Source: an uncultured Pirellulaceae bacterium
GTDB taxonomy: Bacteria > Planctomycetota > Planctomycetia > Pirellulales > Pirellulaceae
NCBI GenBank assembly: GCA_947258905.1
Contig: CAMYKF010000731.1
Location: 1 to 46,361, forward strand
Direction of reading: 5' to 3'
Length of the DNA stretch: 46,361 nt
Shown here: positions 26,451 to 35,069 of the stretch, piece after piece
How positions within the stretch are numbered: position 1 is the first letter of the stretch
Layout: each line of letters opens with the position of its first letter
Notes under the pieces: generated by a model
The model's input: the letters and a program-made list of their open reading frames with translations, nothing else
What the model was told of the DNA's origin: nothing
The model's database searches: none
Made by a program: the position numbers and the translations under genes

Positions 26451-27236
26451 TTATCGTGTCAGCTGGGCCGTGTTGGACAGCATCTCGTCGCCGGCCTGAA
26501 TAGCGCGGGAGTTGATTTCATAGGCTCGTTGGGCCGTGATCAGCGACACCAGTTCCCGGACAACCTCGACGTTGGAGCCTTCCAGAAAACTTTGCCGCAA
26601 CGTGCCCACGTTCCCGCCGGAGATGCCGAGCTCGGCGTCGCCCGATCCGTCGGTGGCCGAATAGAGATTGCCCCCCTCGTTGCGTAACCCCATCGGATTC
26701 ATGAATCGATACAGGGAAATGGTGCCGAGTGTGCTGCTGGTCCCGTTCACCGCGGCAGACACGGTTCCATCCACTCCAATGCGCAGATTCGCCAGGGGCA
26801 CGTCGTTGGGCACGGTGATGTTGCCATCCACAACAAATCCGTCTCCGGTCACGAGAAGTCCGTTGCCGTCGATGCGAAGGCTGCCGTCGCGCGTGAAACG
26901 TTCATCACCATTGGGAGTCAGCACCTTGAAAAACCCGTCGCCCTCGATCGCGACGTCGGTGGGGATGCCCGTTTCCTGCAGCACGCCCTGGGTAAACACC
27001 TTGGTGGTACCAACTGCGCGAACACCGCTGCCGATTTGCAGGCCGATGGGAGTCGTTTGACCGGCTGCTACCTCCGAGCCCGCTGTCCGTTCTGTGGCAT
27101 ACAGGAGATCAGCGAAGTCGACCTGGCTGCGCTTGAATCCACTGGTATTTACGTTGGCCAGATTGTTGGCCGTGTTGTCGATCAACAGCTCCTGGGCACG
27201 CATGCCGGTAGCGCTGGAGAAAAAAGCTCGTAACAT
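26451..27236 (-). CDS. flgG: FlgG, distal rod protein
   Basis: A 261-residue protein, the standard FlgG length. It starts MLRAFFSSATGMRAQELLIDNTANNLANVNTSGFKRSQVDFADLLY and ends EGSNVEVVRELVSLITAQRAYEINSRAIQAGDEML, both diagnostic. The GNG-rich middle part is typical as well. GGAGGAATG lies just before the start. FlgG forms the distal rod through the P and L rings. Confidence 0.97.
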   Translation of the reverse strand: MLRAFFSSATGMRAQELLIDNTANNLANVNTSGFKRSQVDFADLLYATERTAGSEVAAGQTTPIGLQIGSGVRAVGTTKVFTQGVLQETGIPTDVAIEGDGFFKVLTPNGDERFTRDGSLRIDGNGLLVTGDGFVVDGNITVPNDVPLANLRIGVDGTVSAAVNGTSSTLGTISLYRFMNPMGLRNEGGNLYSATDGSGDAELGISGGNVGTLRQSFLEGSNVEVVRELVSLITAQRAYEINSRAIQAGDEMLSNTAQLTR

Positions 27237-27279
27237 ATTTCATTCCTCCGAAAAAAACGAGCAAACGGCAGTCAGTTTT

Positions 27280-28011
27280 TCAGGAGTCAAACGTTGTGAA
27301 CTGCTGAATCACTTCGGAAATGGAACGCAATCCCTGCTGCGCGGCCTCGAAATGTCGCATGCCGATGATCATGGCGATCATCTCGGTGACCAGCGATGTA
27401 TTGGAAGATTCAAGGCTGCCCTGGATCACGGCGCCTGCCGCGGGCCGCGAAGTCACGTCTTCCGGTGCCCGGAATCGAGTGTCGCCCACCGCTTGCAGGA
27501 CTCCCAGGTTATCGAAGGTTACAAGATCGAGTTGCCCGATCTCTTCTCCTTTGGCGCGAACCGTGCCGTCCGCGTTAATCACGATATCTGACAGCTGTGC
27601 GTCTGCCGGCACCGTTAGTGCTTGCCCGTTTCCCAGAACATTGGATCCGTCAGCCGTGACCAGCCGGCCGTCGGTCGACAGGTGGAAATTGCCATTTCGG
27701 GTGTACATGTTGCCGTTGGGAGTTTCGATGACGAACATGCCCTCGCCATTGATAGCCAGATCAAGCTTGCGCCCGGTGTCGATCAGGTTTCCCTCAGTAA
27801 AGTCGATATAGGTGCGTGCTGAAGTGCTTCCGCGAAGATCGGTGTTCACGTCACCCGATTGCAGCTCTTCGTTGCTGCCACGAGTACTGACAGCAAGGAT
27901 AGTGCGTCGAAATCCGGCAGCGTTGGCGTTGGCCAAATTGTTGGCAATCACATCGTGCTGTCGCGAGGCCACATCCATGGCAGAGGCGTGACTATAAATT
28001 CCAGAGAACAT
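27280..28011 (-). CDS. flgF: FlgF, proximal rod protein
   Basis: A 243-residue protein of the FlgF/FlgG family. N terminus MFSGIYSHASAMDVASRQHDVIANNLANANAAGFRR; C terminus LESSNTSLVTEMIAMIIGMRHFEAAQQGLRS. The shorter, more diverged C terminus and its position upstream of flgG indicate FlgF. It is the first gene of the leftward flg operon, with a candidate sigma-54 promoter about 70 bp upstream. Confidence 0.93.
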   Translation of the reverse strand: MFSGIYSHASAMDVASRQHDVIANNLANANAAGFRRTILAVSTRGSNEELQSGDVNTDLRGSTSARTYIDFTEGNLIDTGRKLDLAINGEGMFVIETPNGNMYTRNGNFHLSTDGRLVTADGSNVLGNGQALTVPADAQLSDIVINADGTVRAKGEEIGQLDLVTFDNLGVLQAVGDTRFRAPEDVTSRPAAGAVIQGSLESSNTSLVTEMIAMIIGMRHFEAAQQGLRSISEVIQQFTTFDS

Positions 28012-28082
28012 GAGGCGGGTCGCTTTTCCATCAACGGGTCACGGTGGTTGTTGTGCGCGCAAATTGACGCAATGTCGTCATT

Positions 28083-28098
28083 CGCAATTGGCGGGCCA
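28083..28098 (-). promoter_or_regulatory. Candidate sigma-54 promoter of flgF operon
   Basis: Read on the - strand: TGGCCCGCCAATTGCG. GG and GC are exactly 10 bp apart, and the element matches the -24/-12 consensus TGGCACG-N4-TTGCW except for A to C after TGGC and the last base. The start of transcription would be near 28072, leaving a leader of about 60 nt before flgF. Confidence 0.6.
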
Positions 28099-28142
28099 AC
28101 GCAGGGAAAAACCCAAAAAGCCTGTTTCGTTCGCCAAATCCG

Positions 28143-28193
28143 AACTTTCGCCAAATCCTGGCAGCATGCTGGTGCAAAACGCTGGCGAAAGTT
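28143..28193. repeat. Nested inverted repeats upstream of flgF promoter
   Basis: The outer arms AACTTTCGCCA (28143-28153) and TGGCGAAAGTT (28183-28193) are perfect complements; near the centre lies the palindrome CAGCATGCTG (28162-28171). The block is about 70-120 bp upstream of the predicted sigma-54 start site, where activators of sigma-54 normally bind. Confidence 0.55.
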
Positions 28194-28398
28194 TTTCGCT
28201 GATAGCAGAAATCCGGGACCGTCGACCCGCGACAAAATCCGGATTTGTCGAAAGTTCAATTCCCGACACGTCGATATTGTTTGTGTAACCGTCAAAGTCA
28301 GGCGGTTTTGAAAGCAGGGCAGTTGCTTTCACAAGGGCAGAATAAAGGCCGTTTCCGAGCATTCGCTGACGAAGCGGCCGCATTAAGAGTCAGGGCAG

Positions 28399-28905
28399 AT
28401 GACTGATAATGCTGAAATTCAATTAACAGAGGACAAGCCTCGCGGCTTCATGTCGCTGGTTCTCTGGCTAATGGTTGTTTGCGTTGCGATTGGCGGCGGC
28501 TTTGCGACGCCGTTCCTCATCGATCACTTTCAGGCGAACGCTGAAGAAAGTGAATCCAGCGTAACTCCTCGCGACCAGGACGAACCTCCTGCGTTGGTCG
28601 AATTTGGCGAAGTTGTCGTCAATCTCAACGAGTCGCGACTGAATCGTTATCTACGCCTCAATATATCCTTGCTGGTCGACCAGTCCGCCAAGGACTCCGT
28701 TGAAACATCGGTGAAGGAAAATCAGCCGATTCTCAAGAGCTGGTTGCTCAGTTATCTGGCCGACAAGGGCATGGATGACATTCGCGGCGCCACGGGACAG
28801 AACCGGCTGCGACGAGAGATTCAAAGTCATTTCAATTCCGTCATGTACCCGGGCACGGAACCAAAGATCCGCAATGTGCTGTTTCAGGAATTCAACATTC
28901 AGTAA
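28399..28905 (+). CDS. fliL: FliL, stator-associated membrane protein
   Basis: A 168-residue protein with one membrane helix (MSLVLWLMVVCVAIGGGFATPFL, about 18-40) and a periplasmic domain beginning PPALVEFGEVVVNLNESRLNRYLRLNISLLV, which is the FliL signature; the C terminus VMYPGTEPKIRNVLFQEFNIQ also fits. FliL surrounds the stator and supports torque. It is the first gene of the long rightward unit to flhA and fliA. Confidence 0.93.
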   Translation: MTDNAEIQLTEDKPRGFMSLVLWLMVVCVAIGGGFATPFLIDHFQANAEESESSVTPRDQDEPPALVEFGEVVVNLNESRLNRYLRLNISLLVDQSAKDSVETSVKENQPILKSWLLSYLADKGMDDIRGATGQNRLRREIQSHFNSVMYPGTEPKIRNVLFQEFNIQ

Positions 28906-28940
28906 CACCGAAGTCCCCATGACAGGAAGTGACCACAGCC

Positions 28941-29837
28941 ATGACGATGCCAACCACCTCCACGGTGGAAAAATTTGATTTCTCCAAACCGTCCCGGCTG
29001 TCGCCGGGCAATGCCGATCAGTGGCAGCACTGGCTGGATTTGTTTGCTACGGAATTTCGTGAGAAGTGGTATCAACTGGCCAGCGTGGAAACAGAATTGC
29101 AGATTGGTGACCAGGCGGCTCTGGTCTTTGAAGTAGTGCGGCAGCGGCTGCCTCGACCGGCGATTGCCTGGTGCTTCAGTATCGGAACGGACAAGGTGCC
29201 TACGCTGCTGGTGTTCGATCGGCCGTTGGCGCTGGGTCTGGTCATGCAACTGCTGGGCGAGCAGCAGCAGGAGTTGCCGGATGATCGGCCCCTGTCGGCC
29301 ATCGAGCATTCCCTGTGCGAAATGATGTTCCGCCGCATCGTGGACTCATTAAGCGAATCGTGGCCCCAGAAGGAACCGCTGGAGTTCGAGATGCAGGAGG
29401 TGGACCTGTTTCCCCATCGCAGCAGGATTTGGGAGCCGCGCAAAACGGTGTACACGTGCAACTTTGGATTCAACATCGGTGACGGTACAAGCATCTGCCA
29501 GTGGATCCTGCCTCAGGAAGAACTGGAGGGGGTGCTGGAGCAGCTCGATGTACCGCGTGTGGAGTTCAGCGAGGCCGGTCGACAGCGTATGGAACAGCGA
29601 GTCTTTGATGTGCCAGTGGAAGTGACGGTGGAACTCGGGCGGACCCAGGTGCCGGTGTCACGACTGGCGACGCTGGCAGCCGGCGACGTCCTGTTGTTCG
29701 AGCAACGAATCAACGAACCACTGCCGCTCGTAGTGGCAGGCCAAAAAAAATTCTACGGCTGGCTGGGACGCGCAGGCAACCGCCAGGCGTTCAAGGTAAC
29801 GGAAGTTTGCCAAAGTGATCGGGGAGTACGGGAATGA
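28941..29837 (+). CDS. fliM: FliM-like C-ring protein lacking CheY peptide
   Basis: A 298-residue protein. It opens with FDFSKPSRLS, the FliM element that normally follows the CheY-binding peptide, but the peptide itself (LSQxEIDALL type) is absent and there is no room for it after fliL. The middle domain is shortened and diverged: where FliM has a GGxG motif the sequence reads LLGEQQQELPDDRPLSAIEHSLCEMM. The C-terminal SpoA domain (VPVEVTVELGRTQVPVSRLATLAAGDVLLFEQ) is well preserved. Start at ATG 28941; a GTG at 28929 or an ATG at 28947 are alternatives. It overlaps fliN by 4 bp. Confidence 0.88.
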   Translation: MTMPTTSTVEKFDFSKPSRLSPGNADQWQHWLDLFATEFREKWYQLASVETELQIGDQAALVFEVVRQRLPRPAIAWCFSIGTDKVPTLLVFDRPLALGLVMQLLGEQQQELPDDRPLSAIEHSLCEMMFRRIVDSLSESWPQKEPLEFEMQEVDLFPHRSRIWEPRKTVYTCNFGFNIGDGTSICQWILPQEELEGVLEQLDVPRVEFSEAGRQRMEQRVFDVPVEVTVELGRTQVPVSRLATLAAGDVLLFEQRINEPLPLVVAGQKKFYGWLGRAGNRQAFKVTEVCQSDRGVRE

Positions 29838-30220
29838 GCGAAGATCGAATTCGTAAAGAATCTCATGAGGTCGCTGGCCAAAACCAGGATTCCGGAAGCG
29901 ATGCCGCTGTCGTCGAAACCAAAACACCCGAATTTGCGTCGGTCACAGACACGTCCAGACCGAATCCGGAAAAAACACTGAATCGGTTTCTGGATGTCGA
30001 AGTCACGATATCCGCAGAACTGGGACGCGTAACCATACCCATCGGAGATCTGGTGGAACTGGGGGAAGGATCGGTCGTGGAACTCAACCGCTCGATCTCA
30101 GCTCCTGTGGATCTCATGGCGCAAGGTCTGCGGGTGGCCACCGGTGAAGTGGTCGTGATTGATGATTGCTTTGCAATACGCATCAAATCCATCGAGTCTG
30201 TGGAGAACGGCAACCAGTAG
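29834..30220 (+). CDS. fliN: FliN, C-ring protein
   Basis: A 128-residue protein with an unstructured polar N-terminal half and a C-terminal SpoA domain (RFLDVEVTISAELGRVTIPIGDLVELGEGSVVELNRS, then VVVIDDCFAIRIKSIES). FliN forms the bottom of the C ring together with FliM. The start overlaps the fliM stop (ATGA). Confidence 0.95.
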   Translation: MSEDRIRKESHEVAGQNQDSGSDAAVVETKTPEFASVTDTSRPNPEKTLNRFLDVEVTISAELGRVTIPIGDLVELGEGSVVELNRSISAPVDLMAQGLRVATGEVVVIDDCFAIRIKSIESVENGNQ

Positions 30221-30269
30221 ACCAGCAACTTCGGACAATCAACTTCGCGAGCGAGGCACGCGGGAAACC

Positions 30270-30986
30270 ATGAAAATCAAGACTACGGCAGGCAAGCACA
30301 AGTTGCTTTGGCTCATCGGCGGAGCGCTACTCATCGGGGCAGCGTGGTTGCCGATCAATCCGGCCAACGCGCAGCAAAACGAACTCCGCCAGGTGTCGGG
30401 GCAATTGCAGCCGCAGGCGAACGCTCCTGCAGCCAGCGGCATTTTCGCCGCCCCACCGGCCGCCGCGTCGTCCCTGCACGCGCCGGTTGTGGAAGAGCAA
30501 GCCCGGCAGCCTGCATGGTTGCGGTCCGCGGAATCGGGTGCGCGCGAAATCAATGTGCCAGGTCTCATCAGCCAACTTGCCATGTCGACCATGCTGGTGC
30601 TGTGTTTGTGTGTGGCGGGTTTGGTGGTATTAAAGAAACTGCGAAATGGCACGCTGGCCACGGGAATCAAGTCAACCGCAACGTCCTCCGCAGATCTGGA
30701 AGTGGAAGCGACTTTAAAGCTTGGCAATGGCCATCTGCAAATCGTTCGAGCCGCTGATACACGCCTCGTCGTGGCCAGCGATGCGTCGGGAATCAAGTCG
30801 GTGCAGCCAATTGGCTCGCTGTTTGCCCAGGAGTTGCAGCGCGAGGAAGAACTAGCCAGCCGTCACAACGACCGTCCTGCCACCGGTGGGCGAACCGAAG
30901 AGGAATCCGGACGGTTTCCAGGATTTGTGAACATGCGTGGAATCAGGGGATTGCATCAGTTAGGGCCCTCGGGTCCGGCAATCTGA
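30270..30986 (+). CDS. fliO: FliO, export gate assembly factor
   Basis: A 238-residue protein. An N-terminal hydrophobic stretch (LLWLIGGALLIGAAWLPINPANA) looks like a signal peptide, followed by an Ala/Pro-rich linker, a membrane helix (LAMSTMLVLCLCVAGLVVLKKL, about 103-124) and a small cytoplasmic domain (LEVEATLKLGNGHLQIVRAADTRLVVASDASGIKSV), the typical FliO plan. FliO helps FliP to assemble. The ATG at 30270 was chosen because the signal-like helix begins there; the frame is open upstream into fliN. Confidence 0.88.
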   Translation: MKIKTTAGKHKLLWLIGGALLIGAAWLPINPANAQQNELRQVSGQLQPQANAPAASGIFAAPPAAASSLHAPVVEEQARQPAWLRSAESGAREINVPGLISQLAMSTMLVLCLCVAGLVVLKKLRNGTLATGIKSTATSSADLEVEATLKLGNGHLQIVRAADTRLVVASDASGIKSVQPIGSLFAQELQREEELASRHNDRPATGGRTEEESGRFPGFVNMRGIRGLHQLGPSGPAI

Positions 30987-31004
30987 CCACGAAAGGAATC
31001 AATA

Positions 31005-31673
31005 TTGTTCGAGTCTGCAATACAAAGCGAAGGGTTTCAGGAACTGGCTGCGCCTATGCAACTGGCCATGTTTCTGGGCGGCATGGTGTTGCTGGCCGGT
31101 GCACTGGTTTCACTGACCGCCTTCACGCGGATCGTGATTGTGCTGTCGTTCGTCCGCCGCGCCCTGGCGACTCAGGAAATCCCGCCCAACCCCGTGATTA
31201 TTGGCCTGTCGCTGTTTCTCACATTGTTCGTCATGGGTCCGACCATCAATCAGGTTAACAACAATGCCATTACGCCATTGCTGGCCGGTGAAATTGAAAC
31301 CGCAGAAGCACTGCACAGGGCCAGTGGGGACTTGCGGATCTTCATGCTGGGACAAACACGCGATCGCGACATACAGCTGTTTCTGGATATCTCCAACCAG
31401 CCCGACATTGCGACCCCGGAAGACACACCCATGCGGATCCTGATTCCGGCATTTATCGTCAGCGAACTGAAAACGGCATTCATCATGGGGTTCTGCATCT
31501 ACGTCCCGTTTCTGCTGATCGATCTGGTGGTGTCCACGGTCTTGATGTCGCTCGGGATGATGATGATGCCGCCGATGATCGTTTCCACGCCTTGCAAGAT
31601 CATGCTGTTCGTGATGGTTGACGGCTGGCATTTGGTCGTGCTTTCGCTGGGCAACAGTTTTATTCCGCACTAG
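31005..31673 (+). CDS. fliP: FliP, export gate protein
   Basis: A 222-residue protein of the FliPQR gate. Typical stretches are LTAFTRIVIVLSFVRRALATQEIPPNPVIIGLSLFLTLFVM and PAFIVSELKTAFIMGFCIYVPFLLIDLVVSTVLMSLGMMMMPP, and the C-terminal GWHLVVLSLGNSF. There is no cleavable signal peptide, unlike in enterobacteria. The start is TTG at 31005, supported by AAAGGA seven bases before; no in-frame ATG lies upstream. Confidence 0.95.
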   Translation: MFESAIQSEGFQELAAPMQLAMFLGGMVLLAGALVSLTAFTRIVIVLSFVRRALATQEIPPNPVIIGLSLFLTLFVMGPTINQVNNNAITPLLAGEIETAEALHRASGDLRIFMLGQTRDRDIQLFLDISNQPDIATPEDTPMRILIPAFIVSELKTAFIMGFCIYVPFLLIDLVVSTVLMSLGMMMMPPMIVSTPCKIMLFVMVDGWHLVVLSLGNSFIPH

Positions 31674-31699
31674 TTTGGCCCTCCCCTGCAACATTCGAC

Positions 31700-33847
31700 A
31701 TGAGTAACCAGCTGTTAACGACTGATTCGAATAGCGCGTTTGCGCGGCGAAGCGACACGATGCTGTCGGTCGCCTTGCTGGCGGTTATTGTGGTGTTGCT
31801 GGTGCCGCTGCCATCGATGGTGCTGGACATGCTGCTGGCATTCAACCTGTCATTGTCCATCCTGCTGCTGCTGATCACGCTAGGCGCGCGACAGCCCCTG
31901 GAAGTCTCCATTTTTCCTTCTCTGCTGTTGTTGCTGACGCTGTACCGCTTGTCGCTGAACGTGGCCACAACGCGTTTGATTTTGCTCAATGGCGATGCCG
32001 GCAAGATCGTGTCGACCTTTGGCGGATTCGTCGTCGGCGGCAGCCTCACTGTGGGGATCGTAATCTTCCTGATTCTGGTCATTATCCAGTTCATTGTGAT
32101 CACCAAGGGAGCCAGCCGGATTTCGGAAGTCAACGCGCGATTTGTGCTGGATGCCATGCCGGGCAAGCAAATGGCCATCGACGCCGAACTGAATTCGGGC
32201 GCGATTGACGAGCAAGAAGCGAAGGAGAAACGCAATTTGTTGACGCGCGAGGCCGAGTTTTTCGGAGCCATGGACGGTGCCGGAAAATACGTGCGTGGAG
32301 ATGCTATTGCCGGCCTGATCATTACGTTCGTCAATATTCTGGGCGGCATTATCTTTGGCATGGGCAGCGGATTGTCCTTTGCCGAGGCCGTCCAGTTGTA
32401 TACGACGTTGACAATCGGTGATGGCCTGATTTCGCAAATCCCCGCGCTGATCATCGCCACCACGGCAGGTATTCTCGTGACCAAGGCATCCAGCGGGACC
32501 AGTATCGGTCACGAGCTGGGGCTGCAACTGCTGGCGCGTCGACAACCGCTGATCGTGGGCGCAGTGATTATGTTTGCAGTTTCCCTTACTCCCGGATTGC
32601 CCAAGCTGCCGTTTATTGTTCTCGGTATTGCCCTGGTGGTTTACGCACGACGCATGCCTGCCCCGGTACACACAGCAAGCGACACGGGGCCTGACAGCAA
32701 AGAGCCTCCCAAACCATCGCCCGAAGAAGCGGGGCTGGAACAATTCGTCAACACGGATCGTGTGGGCCTGGAAATCGGCGCGGCGATTATTCCGCATACC
32801 ACAGCGGGTGGCATCAATTCGTTGCCAGACAGAATTTCCTCGATGCGGCGTGATCTGACTCGCAAATTCGGCATGTGGATTCCGGTCGTTCGCTTGCGTG
32901 ACAGTTTGAGCCTCGATTCACAGGCCTATCGTGTCATGATCAACGGACGAGAAGTCGGCCGGGGCGAAATCAACCCCGGCCAGTTCATGGCTATCGATTC
33001 GGGCACAACCACACTGGAACTGGAGGGCCAACCAACCACCGAGCCGGCCTTTGGCCTGAAGGCCCTGTGGATTCCGGCAGCATCCCGTCAGCGGGCCGAA
33101 CTGGGTGGTTACACGGTCGTGGACGCACTGACCGTTCTGGTTACCCACCTCGGCGAGCTATTGAGGCGGCATGCCGATGAACTGTTGAGCCGGGAAGACA
33201 TGCAAAAGATGCTGAACAAACTGCGCGATACGGCTCCTACCGTCGTGGATGAACTCAAGCCGGAAGTCGTGCGGGCCGCGGTATTGCGACGCGTGCTGAC
33301 CAACCTTTTGTCGGAAAGGGTTCCCATTGCCTCACTGGAGCTGATTCTTGAGTCGGTCGTTCATCATGGCGCGTCGTGCAAGGAACCGGATGTCCTGACG
33401 GATCGTGTGCGGGAAGACATTGGTCAGGTGATCTGCGAAAGATTTCGCACTGCCCAGGGACACGTGCGAGTGATCGTCATCGATCCGCATCTCGAACAAC
33501 GTTTGCGGGCTCACCTTGTCGAGGGCCGACTGGTGTTGTCCGCGGGCGTGATGGAACTGTTGGTCAGCGAACTGAAGAAGCTGTGGGAGCCCATGCTGCT
33601 CAAAGGCGAGGACGTTGCGGTGTTGACCGATGGCAGCTTGCGTCGACCCTTGCGTCGCCTGATTGAGCGAGCCATTCCTGAACTGGCCTGCATTTCCTAC
33701 GCGGAGATACCCAGCGACCTGATGATTGAACCATTATCCATTGTGAGAGTTGATTCTGTCTTTGCCGACGGAGGCGTTGCCGAAACGGGGTCGATGGAAC
33801 CGGCGGAAATGACCCGTAACACCACCCCTTTGACTTCAGCAGCGTAG
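31700..33847 (+). CDS. flhA: FlhA, export gate protein
   Basis: A 715-residue protein. The N-terminal half has about eight membrane helices (from about 20 to 320) and the FHIPEP-type signature around RFVLDAMPGKQMAIDAELNSGAIDEQEA. A linker follows, then the large cytoplasmic docking domain (about 345-690) with DALTVLVTHLGELLRRHADELLSREDMQKML. FlhA forms the nonameric ring that receives export substrates and couples to the proton motive force. The length is normal; the stop codon overlaps the ribosome binding site of the next gene. Confidence 0.97.
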   Translation: MSNQLLTTDSNSAFARRSDTMLSVALLAVIVVLLVPLPSMVLDMLLAFNLSLSILLLLITLGARQPLEVSIFPSLLLLLTLYRLSLNVATTRLILLNGDAGKIVSTFGGFVVGGSLTVGIVIFLILVIIQFIVITKGASRISEVNARFVLDAMPGKQMAIDAELNSGAIDEQEAKEKRNLLTREAEFFGAMDGAGKYVRGDAIAGLIITFVNILGGIIFGMGSGLSFAEAVQLYTTLTIGDGLISQIPALIIATTAGILVTKASSGTSIGHELGLQLLARRQPLIVGAVIMFAVSLTPGLPKLPFIVLGIALVVYARRMPAPVHTASDTGPDSKEPPKPSPEEAGLEQFVNTDRVGLEIGAAIIPHTTAGGINSLPDRISSMRRDLTRKFGMWIPVVRLRDSLSLDSQAYRVMINGREVGRGEINPGQFMAIDSGTTTLELEGQPTTEPAFGLKALWIPAASRQRAELGGYTVVDALTVLVTHLGELLRRHADELLSREDMQKMLNKLRDTAPTVVDELKPEVVRAAVLRRVLTNLLSERVPIASLELILESVVHHGASCKEPDVLTDRVREDIGQVICERFRTAQGHVRVIVIDPHLEQRLRAHLVEGRLVLSAGVMELLVSELKKLWEPMLLKGEDVAVLTDGSLRRPLRRLIERAIPELACISYAEIPSDLMIEPLSIVRVDSVFADGGVAETGSMEPAEMTRNTTPLTSAA

Positions 33848-33859
33848 GAGGTGTGAGCC

Positions 33860-34051
33860 ATGTCAAAGAAACAACAACCCATTCCAGTCGTGCGTATCGT
33901 TGTCCTTTTGTCACTGTCATCCCTGACGCTGTTGGGAGTAGCGACAGGGCTGTCGCCGGCAGTCATTCTGGCACGAGTCAGCATTGGCACGGGACTGATC
34001 GTGCTGGTGACCCTGATCAGCCTGAAGCTGTTCGGACTGATCGCCATGTAG
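33860..34051 (+). CDS. Small two-helix membrane protein
   Basis: A 63-residue protein with a strong Shine-Dalgarno (AGGAGG, partly formed by the flhA stop codon). Two hydrophobic helices (about 11-29 and 40-61) are joined by a short loop containing AVILAR. I do not recognise the family. The good start signal and place between flhA and fliA suggest a real gene of the flagellar operon. FlhF and FlhG, which often follow flhA, are not here. Confidence 0.65.
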   Translation: MSKKQQPIPVVRIVVLLSLSSLTLLGVATGLSPAVILARVSIGTGLIVLVTLISLKLFGLIAM

Positions 34052-34109
34052 TGGACAGGACAACAGGAAACCACGTCAGGAAGACAGTTTTACAAGGATG
34101 TAAATCGCA

Positions 34110-34814
34110 ATGGACTCCGCTACCAACGTCTACCGCGATGCCGCGAAAAAACAAAAACGCGACAAGCTGGTGCTGGACCATTTGGAATATGTCCGCCAGA
34201 TCTGCGGCACTCTGGCCAAACGACTGCCGGACATTGTCGATCTGCCGAACCTGCAGTCGGCAGGCACTGTGGGTCTGATCGAGGCGGCACAAAGTTTTGA
34301 TGAATCGCGGGGTGTGGCCTTCAAAACGTTTTCCTACCCGCGAATCCGCGGCGCCATTATTGATGAAATCCGACGCAACTCGCCTCTTTCCCAGCGGATC
34401 ATGACGGCTGTCAGCAAGGTGCGCACAGCCATCGAGAACATGGAGCCACCGGCAACGCCCGAGTCGATTTCCGAAGCCACCGGTTTGGGCGTTGAGGAGG
34501 TTGAGGAGTGCCTGGCTGCCATGCGGATCGCCAACCCGCAAAGCTGGGAAGAGTCAGGCAAAATGCCCGGAAAAACCATCCACCCCGAAACGAGGCTGGA
34601 GCATGAAGAGCAAAAACAGTTGCTGGCAGACGCGATTGAACAACTGCCGAAACGCGATCGAAGTGTGGTGCAGATGTACTACCAGGAAGAACTCAGGCTA
34701 AAGGAAATCGGCGTGATTCTGGGTATATCGGAATCGCGCGTCTCGCGGGTGCTGGCGCGGGCAGAGTTGCAGTTGCGCGAATGTATTCGCCGGAGAGAGA
34801 ACCCGACAGCGTAA
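34110..34814 (+). CDS. fliA: FliA, sigma-28 factor
   Basis: A 234-residue sigma factor of the FliA/WhiG group. Region 2 spans about 25-95 (LEYVRQICGTLAKRLPDIVDL, then GTVGLIEAAQSFDESRGVAFKTFSYPRIRGAIIDEIRR), region 3 about 100-150, and region 4 about 175-228 with helix-turn-helix ELRLKEIGVILGISESRVSRVLARAE. It should transcribe late flagellar genes from sigma-28 promoters, four candidates of which are seen in this window. AAGGATG precedes the start. The anti-sigma factor FlgM is encoded at 42479. Confidence 0.94.
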   Translation: MDSATNVYRDAAKKQKRDKLVLDHLEYVRQICGTLAKRLPDIVDLPNLQSAGTVGLIEAAQSFDESRGVAFKTFSYPRIRGAIIDEIRRNSPLSQRIMTAVSKVRTAIENMEPPATPESISEATGLGVEEVEECLAAMRIANPQSWEESGKMPGKTIHPETRLEHEEQKQLLADAIEQLPKRDRSVVQMYYQEELRLKEIGVILGISESRVSRVLARAELQLRECIRRRENPTA

Positions 34815-34859
34815 AAGAATCAGACACACATGGTTAGTTGAAACAAGGAGGTGGAAACC

Positions 34860-35069
34860 ATGTCCGGTTCCATCAAGAAGCAAGGCAACCCGGTCATCTC
34901 GGCTTCCCAAACAGCCGATCACGGCTCGTCCGCCACCATACCCTGCGGGTTGGACCAGGGGACGGGCGGAAACTCAATTGAAGTCGTGCGTGAAGGGGAT
35001 GTGGTTCGCGAGATCCATGTGCATTGCGGTTGCGGCGAAAAAACGAAAGTGATTTGCAGCTATGAATAA
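34860..35069 (+). CDS. Small Cys-motif protein in fliA operon
   Basis: A 69-residue protein. The start ATG 34860 has AAGGAGG at the right distance. The second half reads IEVVREGDVVREIHVHCGCGEKTKVICSYE, a short beta-rich module with HCxC and a later C, which could bind zinc. I do not recognise the family and no function can be assigned. The stop overlaps the start of the next gene (35062) by 8 bp, so the two are probably translated together. Confidence 0.65.
   Translation: MSGSIKKQGNPVISASQTADHGSSATIPCGLDQGTGGNSIEVVREGDVVREIHVHCGCGEKTKVICSYE

Larger units (their letters stand above)
28012..28398. other. Divergent control region flgF / fliL
   Basis: About 390 bp between two divergent flagellar operons. 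It holds a sigma-54-like element for flgF (28083-28098, - strand), a 12-bp direct repeat TTCGCCAAATCC (28130-28141 and 28147-28158), a perfect 11-bp inverted repeat (28143-28153 with 28183-28193) enclosing a perfect palindrome CAGCATGCTG (28162-28171), and an imperfect palindrome at 28231-28249. No clear promoter for fliL was found; a TAAAG near 28342 is only a weak sigma-28 candidate. No protein gene is supported. Confidence 0.6.

Noticed and set aside
28155..28175. TGGCAGCATGCTGGTGC as a second sigma-54 promoter, towards fliL
   Set aside because: The distance between GG and GC is 12 bp instead of 10; it fits better as part of the inverted repeat.
31880..32797. Open frame of 305 codons on the - strand inside flhA
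   Set aside because: Antisense to a clear FlhA; composition (Gln, His, Asn, Arg) is that of a shadow.
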